A stretch of 64,000 nucleotides of DNA from Methylumidiphilus sp963753955 (GTDB lineage Bacteria > Pseudomonadota > Gammaproteobacteria > Methylococcales > Methylococcaceae), in contig CAVWEM010000008.1 of NCBI GenBank assembly GCA_963753955.1, positions 372,001-436,000 on the forward strand, given 5' to 3'. Position numbers and translations under genes: made by a program. This document shows, in pieces, positions 8,170 to 17,579 of the stretch. The notes under the pieces are model-generated. The model had not been told where the DNA came from. It saw only the letters and a program-made list of their open reading frames with translations, and ran no database searches. The first letter of the stretch is position 1; each line of letters starts with the position of its first letter.

Positions 8170-9752
8170 GCGAATCCTTCCCTGATTTGCCCCTGATCTC
8201 GGGCGGTTCCAGCGACTGTGACAGCGTGACCAGCCGCCCGAGCAACGGCCACACAGGCCGCTCCGGCGACCCTTGTGTGATGACCATCTTCGGCGCGACC
8301 GGCGATTTGACCAAACGCAAGCTGATTCCTGCCTTGTACAACTTGGCGAAGGCCAAACTGCTGTCGCGCAAATTTGCGCTGATCGGCGCGGCCTTCGACG
8401 ATCTGGACGAGGAAACCTTCCGCGAGCAATTGGGCCAAGACTTGCGCACCTATGCCCTAAGCGAGGTGGACGAGAAAGTCTGGGCTTGGTTGGAAAAGCG
8501 CATCCATTACGTCAAAGGCGATTTCCGCGACGAGAATTTCTATTGGAAGCTGCGGGACAAGTGTTACTCAGTGGGCGGCAAGAACGCCATCGACGATAAC
8601 TATTTTTATTACCTAGCCACCGCGCCGACATTTTTTGGCGAGATCATCCGCCATCTGGGCAACTCCGGCATGGCAAAGGAGGAAAGCGGACACTGGCGGC
8701 GGGTTATCATCGAAAAACCCTTCGGCCATGATTTGGAAACCGCCCAAGCACTGAACCGAGAGATCAAGGACGTGTTGAAGGAGCGGCAGATTTATCGCAT
8801 CGACCATTATCTGGGCAAAGAAACCGTGCAGAACATCATGGTGCTGCGCTTCGCCAATAGCATCTTCGAGCCGATCTGGAACCGCCGCTACATCGACCAT
8901 GTGCAAATCACCGCCGCCGAGGAAGTCGGCGTCGAGCGCCGGGGCGTCTATTACGAGAACGCCGGGGCGATGCGGGATATGGTACCCAACCATCTGTTCC
9001 AACTGCTATCGCTGATTGCGATGGAACCACCTATTTCCTTTGAAGCCGACGGCGTGCGCGACGAACAGACCAAGGTGCTACGGGCGGTACAAATCCCGAC
9101 CCCTGAGGAAGTGCTCAGCATGACGGCACGGGGTCAATACGATGAGGGCGTCGTGGATGGAACGGGCTTGCCCGCTTACCGCACCGAAGAAAAAGTCGCC
9201 CGCAATTCCAAGACGGAAACCTTCGTCGCGATGAAGCTGAACATCGACAACTGGCGCTGGGGCGATGTGCCGTTTTACCTGCGCACCGGCAAACGGATGC
9301 CTACGCGCAGCACCGAAATCGTGATCCAATTCCGCCGCCCACCGATGGTGCTGTTCCGCAACACCGGGCTGGGCGAGCAGATCCAGCACAACCGGCTGGT
9401 GATCCATTTGCAGCCCCACGAAGGCATTTCGTTGGAATTCGACGCGAAGATGCCCGGCCCTTTGATGAAACTCGGCACGGTAAAAATGGATTTTGATTAC
9501 GAGGATTACTTCGGGGCCAGTTCCAACACCGGCTATGAACGCCTGCTGCACGACTGCATGACCGGCGACCAGACCTTGTTCCAACGGGCCGACATGGTGG
9601 AAGCCGGCTGGAGCCTGATCCAACCGATCCTGGATGTTTGGAAAGCGCTGCCGCCCCGGTCATTCCCCAACTATGCCGCCGGCTCCTGGGGGCCAAAAGA
9701 CGCCGAAGAATTGCTGGAGCGGGACGGACGGCGATGGGTCAACAGAGGTTAA
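8166..9752 (+). CDS. zwf: Glucose-6-phosphate 1-dehydrogenase
   Basis: 528 residues. The nucleotide-binding motif IFGATGDLTKRKLIPAL lies at about 39-55 and the active-site segment RIDHYLGKE near residue 215. The first 34 or so residues are an extension not needed for the fold, so a later start is possible, but the ATGA overlap with gnd favours this one. Product: oxidation of glucose 6-phosphate to 6-phosphogluconolactone with NAD(P)H. No phosphogluconolactonase gene is next to it. Confidence 0.94.
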   Translation: MSESFPDLPLISGGSSDCDSVTSRPSNGHTGRSGDPCVMTIFGATGDLTKRKLIPALYNLAKAKLLSRKFALIGAAFDDLDEETFREQLGQDLRTYALSEVDEKVWAWLEKRIHYVKGDFRDENFYWKLRDKCYSVGGKNAIDDNYFYYLATAPTFFGEIIRHLGNSGMAKEESGHWRRVIIEKPFGHDLETAQALNREIKDVLKERQIYRIDHYLGKETVQNIMVLRFANSIFEPIWNRRYIDHVQITAAEEVGVERRGVYYENAGAMRDMVPNHLFQLLSLIAMEPPISFEADGVRDEQTKVLRAVQIPTPEEVLSMTARGQYDEGVVDGTGLPAYRTEEKVARNSKTETFVAMKLNIDNWRWGDVPFYLRTGKRMPTRSTEIVIQFRRPPMVLFRNTGLGEQIQHNRLVIHLQPHEGISLEFDAKMPGPLMKLGTVKMDFDYEDYFGASSNTGYERLLHDCMTGDQTLFQRADMVEAGWSLIQPILDVWKALPPRSFPNYAAGSWGPKDAEELLERDGRRWVNRG

Positions 9753-10242
9753 GCCCTTGCCATCAGGAAGCCCCTTAGCTTTCGGCTTTTTCCTGCTACC
9801 GCAATGAGTTGGACACTACCGACTCCGAGCCGAAAGCCATGGCGACGGAGACAACCATGGGTTCAATTTATCCATCGCCCCGACAAGATTCAGCAAATCC
9901 TTGACAAACTTGCGGGCAAGCGTCGCATAATCTCCCCCGCAAGATACAATTGCGCAAATCCCTGCCCGCTTCGGTAAAACGTCCGGGCCGGGCTCACACA
10001 AAAAGCTACATCGTAGAAACACTCCCGATACACGCATGTTGTCCAATGGTTGGCGAGGGCGATGCCGCCCCGAGGTTCTTCGTCGAATCCACCTATTTCC
10101 AGGTACCGACCATGAAACAGACAAGCAAACTTGCCCTGCTATTGCAGGGGCCGGGAGAAATGGCCGTGTTTTTTGCTTCCAGAGCGCATGCGCCGAAGGG
10201 GAGGATGTCACTCTCCGGCGCACGGCATGGGAGCAGCGCACG
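9753..10242. other. Intergenic region with a possible promoter
   Basis: About 490 bp between zwf and the sulfotransferase gene. A TTGACA at 9901 followed 19 bp later by CATAAT is a marginal sigma-70 candidate. A weak AAGCC/GGCTT hairpin followed by T residues lies near 9770 and could terminate zwf. A short reading frame starting MKQTSKLALL at about 10111 has a start like a signal peptide but no recognisable continuation. No NifA site was found. Confidence 0.35.
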
Positions 10243-10827
10243 ATGATAATCTTAAAAAATTCCTGCTTCCTGCACGTTCCAAAAACAGGCGGGACTTGGG
10301 TAAAGGAAGCCATCAGGCTGGCGGGTTTGGAATATGAAGAGTTCCATGTTGGCTGGAATCCGCACCCCGACTTGTCGCAATGCCCATGCCTGGATAAATA
10401 TAAATTCGCTTTTGTGAGAAACCCTCTGAGCATGTATCGATCCTATTGGCAATACAAGATGGATAATGGCTGGGATATACATAATCCGTTGGACAGACTT
10501 TTCTGTTCAGCCAATTTCCATGAATTTGTCGAAAATGCTTTGCGGCATTATCCCGGGATTTGCGGCAGGACTTTCGAGGCATTTGTCGGAGCCCAAGGCT
10601 CGGAAATAGAATACATAGGAAAATATGAGAATCTGCAGGAAGACCTTTTGACGGCCCTGCGCGCGGCGGGCGAGGACTTCGACGAAGAGGCGATACGGAG
10701 CTGCCCTCCTAAGAATGTGAGCGAGCAGAACCGTTTCCCCGCTTATCTCACCCCTGAGCTTGAACAAAAAATCAGGGCCAGTGAGGAAAATGCCCTCAAG
10801 AGATTTCATTACGATGGATTCCCTTGA
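10243..10827 (+). CDS. Sulfotransferase-family protein
   Basis: 194 residues starting MIILKNSCFLHVPKTGGTWV. The PKTGGT segment (residues 12-17) is the 5-prime-phosphosulfate binding loop and FVRNPLSMYRSYW (about 54-66) the 3-prime-phosphate binding motif of the sulfotransferase superfamily. It would move sulfate from PAPS to a hydroxyl acceptor that cannot be named from sequence. It overlaps the APS-kinase gene, which makes PAPS, and stands upstream of an export operon. At about 190 residues it is small for the superfamily. The longer ORF upstream lacks conservation, so I used this ATG. Confidence 0.72.
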   Translation: MIILKNSCFLHVPKTGGTWVKEAIRLAGLEYEEFHVGWNPHPDLSQCPCLDKYKFAFVRNPLSMYRSYWQYKMDNGWDIHNPLDRLFCSANFHEFVENALRHYPGICGRTFEAFVGAQGSEIEYIGKYENLQEDLLTALRAAGEDFDEEAIRSCPPKNVSEQNRFPAYLTPELEQKIRASEENALKRFHYDGFP

Positions 10828-11422
10828 TCCAAAGAACATTGGGAAGCACGCCAAGGTGACCCGGAATCTTCGTGGGCAGCAAAACGGACATGCCAGTTTT
10901 ATGCTTTGGTTCACCGGATTGTCTGGAGCCGGGAAATCGACACTCGCCCATCGCGTCGAGGAGATTCTGTTCAATCGCGGCTACAGGACTTATGTGCTTG
11001 ACGGGGACAATGTCCGCCAAGGCCTTTGTTCCGACTTGGGCTTCAGTGTGGAAGACCGTGGCGAAAATATCCGGCGTATCGGCGAAATAGGCAAATTGTT
11101 CATCGACGCCGGGGTCATCACCTTGGCCGCCTTCATCTCCCCGACCGTCAAAAGCCGTGCGTCCGTCCGCTCGTCCGTGGCACCGGGCGACTTCATCGAA
11201 ATTTTCTGCGACACACCCTTGAGCATCTGTGAACAACGCGACGTGAAAGGCCTGTATAAACGAGCCAGGCGAGGTGAGATTCCCGAATTCACCGGCATAT
11301 CATCGCCCTATGAGACACCGGTGAATCCCGAGATTGTTGTCATGGCCGGCGAAGAGAGCCTGGAAACCTGCGCCCGGCAGATCATCCAATATCTGGAAAA
11401 TACTGGAAAGATCGGCATCTGA
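10814..11422 (+). CDS. cysC: Adenylylsulfate (APS) kinase
   Basis: 202 residues from the ATG at 10814 (an in-frame ATG at 10790 would add 8 residues). The P-loop GLSGAGKST lies at about 35-43; DGDNVRQGLCSDLGFS, RRIGEIGKLF and FCDTPLSICEQRDVKGLYKRAR are classical CysC motifs. It phosphorylates APS to PAPS, the sulfate donor. No cysN, cysD or cysH is nearby, so here it serves the overlapping sulfotransferase rather than sulfate assimilation; that role is inferred from context. Confidence 0.9.
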   Translation: MDSLDPKNIGKHAKVTRNLRGQQNGHASFMLWFTGLSGAGKSTLAHRVEEILFNRGYRTYVLDGDNVRQGLCSDLGFSVEDRGENIRRIGEIGKLFIDAGVITLAAFISPTVKSRASVRSSVAPGDFIEIFCDTPLSICEQRDVKGLYKRARRGEIPEFTGISSPYETPVNPEIVVMAGEESLETCARQIIQYLENTGKIGI

Positions 11423-11429
11423 GCAAAAA

Positions 11430-11960
11430 ATGAGCGCAAAAATCTTGTCTATACTGGTGGTTCTGGTTGCTTTTTTAACCAGTGGAACGGCGTCGGCTCG
11501 CGGTGGACATGGCGGACATGGCGGACATGGCGGGGGTGGCGGATATAGTGGCGGGGGCGGCGGATTTGGCGGGGGTGGCTATTACGGATATGGATATCCG
11601 GGATTAGGATTCTACGCAGGATATTCGTTGTTATGGCCATCCTACTACTACTGGCCATATTACTCCTCCTATCCACCCTACTATTCCCCGGAAGCGGTGG
11701 CGGCACCCACATCGCCTCCAGTGTACATCGAACAAGACAGCGCCCCGCAAAGCCATCCCCTCGAAGCGAATGCGTGGGAATATTGTCCGTATCCGGAAGG
11801 CTATTACCCCCATGTGGCGCAATGCCAATCCAACTGGGAGCAGGTTGATCCGCAGCCTATGGGCCAGGAACCGGGATTCTGGTATTACTGCAAAAATCCG
11901 AAAGGTTATTATCCTTATGTCAGGGAGTGTCCAGCTCTTTGGCAGAAAATTGTTCCCTAA
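11430..11960 (+). CDS. Secreted Gly/Tyr-rich protein with two Cys-GYYPYV repeats
   Basis: 176 residues. An N-terminal signal peptide (MSAKILSILVVLVAFLTSGTASA) is followed by a Gly/His-rich stretch (about 25-50), a Tyr/Pro-rich stretch (about 50-90) and two copies of a roughly 25-residue unit of pattern C-x-x-P-x-G-Y-Y-P-x-V-x-x-C-x(3)-W-x-x-V-x-P near 115-140 and 150-176. The repeats occur in other envelope proteins of uncharacterised function. It starts 7 bp after cysC and belongs to the same operon. Outer-surface or periplasmic location is likely; the function is unknown. Confidence 0.7.
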   Translation: MSAKILSILVVLVAFLTSGTASARGGHGGHGGHGGGGGYSGGGGGFGGGGYYGYGYPGLGFYAGYSLLWPSYYYWPYYSSYPPYYSPEAVAAPTSPPVYIEQDSAPQSHPLEANAWEYCPYPEGYYPHVAQCQSNWEQVDPQPMGQEPGFWYYCKNPKGYYPYVRECPALWQKIVP

Positions 11961-11974
11961 AGGAGGACTCATCC

Positions 11975-12325
11975 ATGGTAAAAATTTTTGCATGCCTACT
12001 GCTTGCCCTAGGGTTAAGCGCATGTTCTACGATGCCGAATGGCCCCAGTGTTTTGGTCTTGCCGGGTGGAGGGAAGGATTTTGCCCAGTTCCATGATGAT
12101 GACATGAAATGCAGGACGTCCGCCTATTCCCAGCTTATGGCATCGCCAAAGGCACCCGACTCCAAGGAAGAAGGGCAACATCGTTACGACATCGACTATA
12201 TCCAATGCATGTATGGACAAGGGCACAGGGTTCCAGTGCCGCAACAATTGTTATACAACACTCGCGAAGAATGGCATCCGCCCCCGCCGCCCAATTTACC
12301 GCCGCCGCAAACGACCCCGCCGTAG
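11975..12325 (+). CDS. Small lipoprotein of unknown function
   Basis: 116 residues preceded by a strong AGGAGGA box. The start MVKIFACLLLALGLSACS has a lipobox (LSAC), so lipidation at Cys17 is expected. The mature part contains DDDMKCRTSAYSQ and ends in a Pro-rich tail (HPPPPPNLPPPQT). It is an unrecognised family, encoded between the Gly-rich protein and the ABC permease in one operon. Confidence 0.65.
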   Translation: MVKIFACLLLALGLSACSTMPNGPSVLVLPGGGKDFAQFHDDDMKCRTSAYSQLMASPKAPDSKEEGQHRYDIDYIQCMYGQGHRVPVPQQLLYNTREEWHPPPPPNLPPPQTTPP

Positions 12326-12383
12326 CCTTTTCGATTATCCCGCCCACATGGATTAATGGCTTCGATGGCAAAAAGGGGGTTCC

Positions 12384-13520
12384 ATGAAAGGAATTCTGAA
12401 GATCGCATTCAAACTGCTGGTGAATGACAAAGGGAAATTCGCCGCATTGCTCATAGGGATCACCTTCGCCGTTTTTTTGATGGTGCAGATGACTTCCATA
12501 TTCGCAGGCGTGTTGAAAAGCGCATCCTCCACTGTCACCAACATCGGGGCCAAGATCTGGGTCATGGATCCTGCCGTCAATACGGTTGCCAACAGCATAC
12601 CGATGCCGGATTACGTGCTGGATGCGGTGCGCAGCATGGAGGGTGTCAAATATGCCGTGCCTTTGTATTCCGGGGGGGCCACCGTGAAACTCCGCAACGG
12701 CATCTATCAGCCTGTGACGGTGCTGGGCTTGGACGATGCCAGCTTGCTAGGCAGGCCAGCGTTATTGGAAGGGAATATCGAAAACATCTACGCCGAAAAT
12801 GGGTTTGTCGTCGTCAAGGATGTGGAATTCGAGAAAATGGGCAATCCCGTCTTAGGCACCGAGTTCGAGCTTAACGACAATCGCGGGGTGATTGTCGGCA
12901 TCGCCAAGGTGGCATCCAACGGATTGTTCGGAATCCCAACGCTTTACACCACATTCAACCGGGCGATCCAGTACATACCCTCCACCCGCCTCACCACCGC
13001 GTACATATTGGTTGAGCCGAAAGACGATAGCGCCGTGGAACGCATCAAGCAGGAAGTCCACAAATTGGGCTATTTGGCCGTGACCAACGAGGAATTCAGC
13101 CAAAAAATCTCAACCTATTACAAATACAAGACCGGGCTTGGAACTAACATCTTGTTGATGACGCTCATCAGTTTCGTGGTGGGGCTGTCCATCTCCGGGC
13201 AAACCTTTTACACCTTCATCCTGGAGAACCTCGACAAGTTCGGTGCCTTGAAAGCGATAGGTGCGAAAAGCCATGAGCTGGTCGTGATGATTGTTTTCCA
13301 GGCCGGCTTCACCGCATTGACCGGATACGGCTTTGGCGTCGGCCTCTGCACACTGATGATCGCGTTGGCGAAACTGAGACTCCCAAACTATGCGAGCGCG
13401 GTCACCTACACCAATCTGGCCATCGCCTTTGTCATGGTGCTCATCATCGCCATCTTTTCCAGCTATATCGGTGTGCGGAGAGTGCTCAAGATCGAGCCGT
13501 TCGACGTTTTCCGAGGCTGA
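12384..13520 (+). CDS. ABC transporter permease, MacB/FtsX (DevC-like) type
   Basis: 378 residues. One N-terminal membrane helix (about 20-45), a periplasmic domain of about 210 residues, then three C-terminal helices ending in GVRRVLKIEPFDVFRG, the layout of FtsX/MacB-type permeases used in tripartite export. It overlaps nothing but is followed within 1 bp by the ATPase gene. The substrate is unknown. Gene order permease-ATPase-HlyD recalls DevBCA exporters of heterocyst glycolipids, but I see no specific sequence evidence for glycolipid. Confidence 0.8.
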   Translation: MKGILKIAFKLLVNDKGKFAALLIGITFAVFLMVQMTSIFAGVLKSASSTVTNIGAKIWVMDPAVNTVANSIPMPDYVLDAVRSMEGVKYAVPLYSGGATVKLRNGIYQPVTVLGLDDASLLGRPALLEGNIENIYAENGFVVVKDVEFEKMGNPVLGTEFELNDNRGVIVGIAKVASNGLFGIPTLYTTFNRAIQYIPSTRLTTAYILVEPKDDSAVERIKQEVHKLGYLAVTNEEFSQKISTYYKYKTGLGTNILLMTLISFVVGLSISGQTFYTFILENLDKFGALKAIGAKSHELVVMIVFQAGFTALTGYGFGVGLCTLMIALAKLRLPNYASAVTYTNLAIAFVMVLIIAIFSSYIGVRRVLKIEPFDVFRG

Positions 13521-13521
13521 G

Positions 13522-14223
13522 ATGCCCGCCACGGCTATTAGCGCACGGCAACTGGTCAAGTGTTTCGGCGAAGGTGACGCCAAAACTTACGCGGTCAGGG
13601 ATGTCGATTTCGATGCCTATTTTGGGGAAATACTTTTCCTCGTAGGCCCCTCCGGCAGCGGCAAAACAACCCTGCTGAGCATGATATCCGGCATTCTCAG
13701 ACCAAACTCTGGAACCGTGCGGATTGATGAAACGAATATCTGGAGCCTGGACAACAACCAATTGGCGGACTTCAGGCTTAACAGGATCGGGTTCGTGTTT
13801 CAGGATTACCATCTGTTTCCCCGCTTGACCACGGTCGAGAATGTGGCAATCCCGCTGATCCTGAAACGGCGCGACTGGGATGAGGCCATCCGGGAGGCGA
13901 TGGACTATCTGGAGATCGTCGGACTCAAGGGCCGGGCGCTGCTGCCCCCCGTCAAGCTGAGCGGAGGCGAGCAGCAGCGTGTGGCCATTGCCCGGGCTAT
14001 CGTCAGCCACCCTGACATCCTGATTTTTGATGAGCCCACTGCCTCCTTGGATGGAGACACAGGCAGAAGGATCATGTCTTTCGTCAAGGCCAATATACTG
14101 AATGAAAACCGGTGTATTTTGATTGTGACCCATGACAGCAGAATCTTCGAATACGCGGATAGGATCATGCGCATGGAAGACGGAGCGGTCACCGGCATAG
14201 AAAACAATAGGACACAGGAATGA
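13522..14223 (+). CDS. ABC transporter ATP-binding protein (MacB/LolD-like)
   Basis: 233 residues with Walker A GPSGSGKTT (about 45-53), Q-loop FVFQDYHLFPRL, signature LSGGEQQRVAIARA and Walker B ILIFDEPTASLDG, plus the H-loop in IVTHDSR. This is the LolD/MacB/DevA class that powers mechanotransmission permeases. The stop overlaps the start of the HlyD gene by 4 bp. Confidence 0.88.
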   Translation: MPATAISARQLVKCFGEGDAKTYAVRDVDFDAYFGEILFLVGPSGSGKTTLLSMISGILRPNSGTVRIDETNIWSLDNNQLADFRLNRIGFVFQDYHLFPRLTTVENVAIPLILKRRDWDEAIREAMDYLEIVGLKGRALLPPVKLSGGEQQRVAIARAIVSHPDILIFDEPTASLDGDTGRRIMSFVKANILNENRCILIVTHDSRIFEYADRIMRMEDGAVTGIENNRTQE

Positions 14224-15309
14224 AAAACCGGATGCTATTCATCCTGTCGGGTCTCGGTGTCGCGGTCGGCCTGACTAGCGCCTATCTGTCCGGGGTGGAG
14301 ACCAAGCTCCCCGCCCCGGTGTTCAACCCCGCGCCGAATCCCTACGCGAAGGGCATTTACGCCAACGGCATCATCGAGAGCTACCAATCCAACGGGGAGA
14401 ATATCAATCTCTATCCCGAGGTGGCGGGAGTCATCACCCGCATCTGGGTTTCCGAGGGTGAGGCCGTCCACCAAGGCGCGCCGCTCCTGACGATGGACGA
14501 TTCCGTCCAAAAGGCGACCGTGGAACAGTTGAAGTCCCAAGCCGATGCCGCCTTGGCCATGCTGCAAGAGCTCAAAGCCCAGCCTCGGAAAGAAGTCCTC
14601 GAAGTGGCCATAGCGCAGATGATGTTGGCGAAGGCAAGCCTCAAAACCTCCCAAGTCCAGTTGGACAAGCAGCAGCGGTCATTTGAGCTGGATCCCCAGT
14701 CCGTCAGCAAGGACACACTGGACAACGCCATCCATGCGGTCAAGGTGGCCGATGCGAATTTGGCGGTGGCGCACCCGACAGTATGAGCTGACCAAGGCGG
14801 GCGCTTGGATTTATGACATCAAAAACCAGGAGCAACAGTATAACGCCTTGTATAATTCCTATCTGGCGGCGAGCGCGTTGTTGGCGAAATACACGATCAA
14901 AGCCCCTTCGGACGGTGCGGTGCTCTCCATCAAGGCAGCGGTCGGCAGTTATATTTCCCCCCAGGGAACTTATGGCACTTACACGGAAGACATGAATAAT
15001 CCGGTGCTAGTCATGGGCAGCCCGCAAAACCAACTCGCCGTCCGCTGTTATATCGACGAGATACTCGTGCCAAAACTGCCTTCGGCAGAGCGGATGCAGG
15101 CCAAGATGTTCATACGCGGCACGACGGCCAGCATTCCTCTGGAATTCGTGCGGGTGCAGCCTTACGTCTCGCCCAAAATCCAGTTGTCCAACCAGAAGAC
15201 CGAACGGGTCGATGTCAGGGTTTTGCCGGTCATCTTCCGGTTTGAGAAGTCCAAGGATATTGCCGCGTATCCAGGACAGTTGGTCGATGTTTATGTCGGT
15301 GAAAAATGA
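14220..15309 (+). CDS. HlyD-family periplasmic adaptor, reading frame broken
   Basis: The first 188 codons (14220-14786) encode a membrane anchor and the biotinyl-lipoyl half (NLYPEVAGVITRIWVSEGEAV) plus coiled coil. The frame then stops, and the rest (KAGAWIYDIKNQEQQ to YPGQLVDVYVGEK) continues one frame away to 15309. Deleting one base in the GCGCACCCGACAG stretch near 14772 restores a continuous adaptor of about 362 residues, so this is a single-base insertion beside a CCC run. It may be a sequencing indel. It links the inner-membrane ABC pair to the TolC-like protein that follows, whose start overlaps by 4 bp. Confidence 0.8.
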
Positions 15310-16787
15310 CAAGCCTGCGCCTAGGGAGAAGCGGTCTCCTGTCTCTGGTTCTGTTGACCGGGTGTGCTGTCGGGCCGGACTTTGTGCGCCCCGAACCTCC
15401 CCCGGTCGGACGCTATACGCATGGCGCCGCGCCGACCGCCACCCTTGAGGCAGACGGCCGGGCGCAACGTTTCCACCTAGGCGGCAAAATAGCAGCCGAT
15501 TGGTGGCGGCTATTCAAATCCACCCCGCTCAATGCCGTGGTCAGGGAAGCGGTCTCGGGCAATCTCGGCTTGCAGGCGGCCCAGGCCAATTTGCGCCAGA
15601 GCCAGGCGATCCTCCAGGCCGGCGACGGCGTCTTCTATCCCCAAATCGACGCGGGCTTTTCCCCCTCGCGCCAACAATTCTCCCCGGCAAAATTCGGCAG
15701 CAGTTCATCAAGCAGCATCTTCAACCTGTTCACTTTCTCGACGACGGTCAGTTATGCGCTGGATGTGTTCGGGGGCGAACGCCGAGCCGTCGAGAGCCTT
15801 CAAGCCCAAAAGGATTTGCAACACAATACGGAACTCGCCGCCTATCTCACGCTGACCGGCAACATCATCAACGCCGTCATTGCCGGTGCCGCCTACCGTG
15901 CCGAAGTCGAGGCCACGGAACAACTGATTGGCGTATTGCGGAAGCAAATCGAGATCACAGAAAACCAAGTGAAAGCGGGTACGGTTCCCTTCCTGAACGT
16001 GGTCAGCCTTCGCAGCCAGCTGGCCTTGATGGAGGCGACCCTGCCACCCTTAAGGCAGAGACTCAGCCAAAGCGAACACTTGCAGGCCAACTTGGCAGGC
16101 CGGACACCTGCGGAGTGGAATCCGCCCGACCTGGGCTTGGTGGATCTGACGCTTCCCGCTGACATTCCCGTGAGCCTGCCTTCCGAATTGGTGCGACAGC
16201 GCCCGGACATCCTATCCGCCGAGGCCCAGCTTCGTAGCGACAGCGCCAAAATCGGTGTGGCCACAGCGGCAATGTTTCCAAGCATCAGCTTGAGCGGCAC
16301 CTACGGATACAATAACCAGTCCCTCGCCAACCTGTTCATGAGCAGCGGAAACTTCTGGAGCATGGCCGCCAATTTCGCCCAACCGTTGTTTCACGGCGGA
16401 ACTTTGTGGTTCGGACGCAAAGCCGCGATGGAAACCTATCAGAGTTCCCTGGCCAATTATCGGCAGACCGTGGTCAGCGCTTTCGCGCAGGTCGCCGATG
16501 CCATGAGGGCACTGGAACATGATGCCGAAGCCTTGGCAGCGCAACGGGAAGCCCTGAATGCGGCCGAGGAATCGCTACGGCTGGCAAACGCTAATTACCG
16601 GGCCGGCCTTGTCAATTATTTGCAAGTCCTCACGGTGGACAGCCAGTGCCAGCAGGCAAGAATCGGTTATCTGACCGCCTTGGCCCAACGCTTCCAGGAT
16701 ACGGTGGCCTTTTTTGTGGCCTTGGGGGGAGGCTGGTGGAATGCCGAAAAAAACGGCCAAGATTCCCATGGGGGCATGACGCCTTGA
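15306..16787 (+). CDS. TolC/NodT-family outer-membrane efflux lipoprotein
   Basis: 493 residues. The signal peptide ends in a lipobox (LLTGCAVGPDF), followed by two OEP repeats with the family motifs LNAVVREAVSGN, LRQSQA, VPVSLPSELVRQRPDILSAEAQLR-type and LANANYRAGLVNYLQVL. It forms the outer-membrane channel of the tripartite exporter with the HlyD, ATPase and permease genes. Convergent with the LRV gene: the two stops are 2 bp apart with no evident terminator. Confidence 0.88.
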   Translation: MTSLRLGRSGLLSLVLLTGCAVGPDFVRPEPPPVGRYTHGAAPTATLEADGRAQRFHLGGKIAADWWRLFKSTPLNAVVREAVSGNLGLQAAQANLRQSQAILQAGDGVFYPQIDAGFSPSRQQFSPAKFGSSSSSSIFNLFTFSTTVSYALDVFGGERRAVESLQAQKDLQHNTELAAYLTLTGNIINAVIAGAAYRAEVEATEQLIGVLRKQIEITENQVKAGTVPFLNVVSLRSQLALMEATLPPLRQRLSQSEHLQANLAGRTPAEWNPPDLGLVDLTLPADIPVSLPSELVRQRPDILSAEAQLRSDSAKIGVATAAMFPSISLSGTYGYNNQSLANLFMSSGNFWSMAANFAQPLFHGGTLWFGRKAAMETYQSSLANYRQTVVSAFAQVADAMRALEHDAEALAAQREALNAAEESLRLANANYRAGLVNYLQVLTVDSQCQQARIGYLTALAQRFQDTVAFFVALGGGWWNAEKNGQDSHGGMTP

Positions 16788-16789
16788 TT

Positions 16790-17524
16790 CTACAAGCCTT
16801 GCTCCAACCGCTGCCTAACCCTCTCCCGAATATCCGCCACCGGGTCTTCCGCCAACTTCTTCACCGCCGCAAGCGGGGCACGTTCCACCGCCAGATAACG
16901 GATCAGCCATTCCTCGTCGTTCAGCAGGATGACTAGCGAATCGGGTTCCATGCGCTCGGCTACGATTCGGCGCACTTGCAGATCCGGGTCGTGGGCCATC
17001 AAGCCCAGGCTAGGCAAGGGCAAACGCCCAGCGACTTGTTTGCGCACATGCTCGTCAGGGTCGCAGATCATGCGGAACAAGCGGCCTTCCGGAAGGCGTT
17101 TCGCCACATAGGCGCGGACGAGGTAATCCTCATCCTTGACCATGGTTTCCAGTTGTTCCACCGGCAGGCGGTCGGCGATGGTGATGCGCACCTCGCGGTC
17201 AGGGTCTTGTTGCAGGCGGGCGAGATGGCCGGGGGGCAAGCGGTAGGCGACGGCGCGGCGCACCACTTCGTCTTCGTCGTCGATGAGATCCACCACCGCC
17301 TCCGCCGGGACGTAGCGGACGGCGATGGCCCGGCGCTCCCAAAAAGCATCGCGCAGATAATCGAAGGCCAGTTCCGGGTTGCGTTTGAGGAATCGGTCGA
17401 TCTGCCTGCCGCTCTCAGCCCGCACACACACATCGGCAGGCTTGCAGCGTGAGGCCGACAGCAGGGTTTCGCGGAAGGGACAGGCCGCACAATCGGCGGC
17501 GGGAGGGGCTTCGATGTCGCTCAA
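16790..17524 (-). CDS. nif-associated LRV protein with 4Fe-4S cluster
   Basis: 244 residues. N-terminal Cys residues (CAACPF, about 13-16, with further Cys at about 27 and 33) form the 4Fe-4S domain, followed by about seven leucine-rich-variant repeats of pattern V-R-x-x-V-A-x-R-L-P-x-x-x-L. The family is named from the Azotobacter nif region. It is the last gene of the 10-kb nifH transcript. Its role is unknown, probably protein-protein contact in Fe-S or cofactor handling. Confidence 0.85.
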   Translation of the reverse strand: MSDIEAPPAADCAACPFRETLLSASRCKPADVCVRAESGRQIDRFLKRNPELAFDYLRDAFWERRAIAVRYVPAEAVVDLIDDEDEVVRRAVAYRLPPGHLARLQQDPDREVRITIADRLPVEQLETMVKDEDYLVRAYVAKRLPEGRLFRMICDPDEHVRKQVAGRLPLPSLGLMAHDPDLQVRRIVAERMEPDSLVILLNDEEWLIRYLAVERAPLAAVKKLAEDPVADIRERVRQRLEQGL

Positions 17525-17579
17525 GATTGAATTCCTCTAGTTCCGTCGCCCTTACCCTCTCCCGCAGGGACAGGAAGTT

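Noticed and set aside
9950..10246. 98-codon ORF before the sulfotransferase gene
   Set aside because: No ribosome site, no recognisable domain; the sequence is intergenic in character. A shorter frame from MKQTSKLALL looked like a signal peptide start but leads nowhere.
10243..10827. Glycosyltransferase or kinase identity for this gene
   Set aside because: The PKTGGT and FVRNPLSMYRSYW motifs fit PAPS-binding sulfotransferases, and the overlapping APS kinase supports it.
16788..16800. Terminator between the TolC-like and LRV genes
   Set aside because: Stops are 2 bp apart and no stem followed by a T-run was found on either strand nearby.
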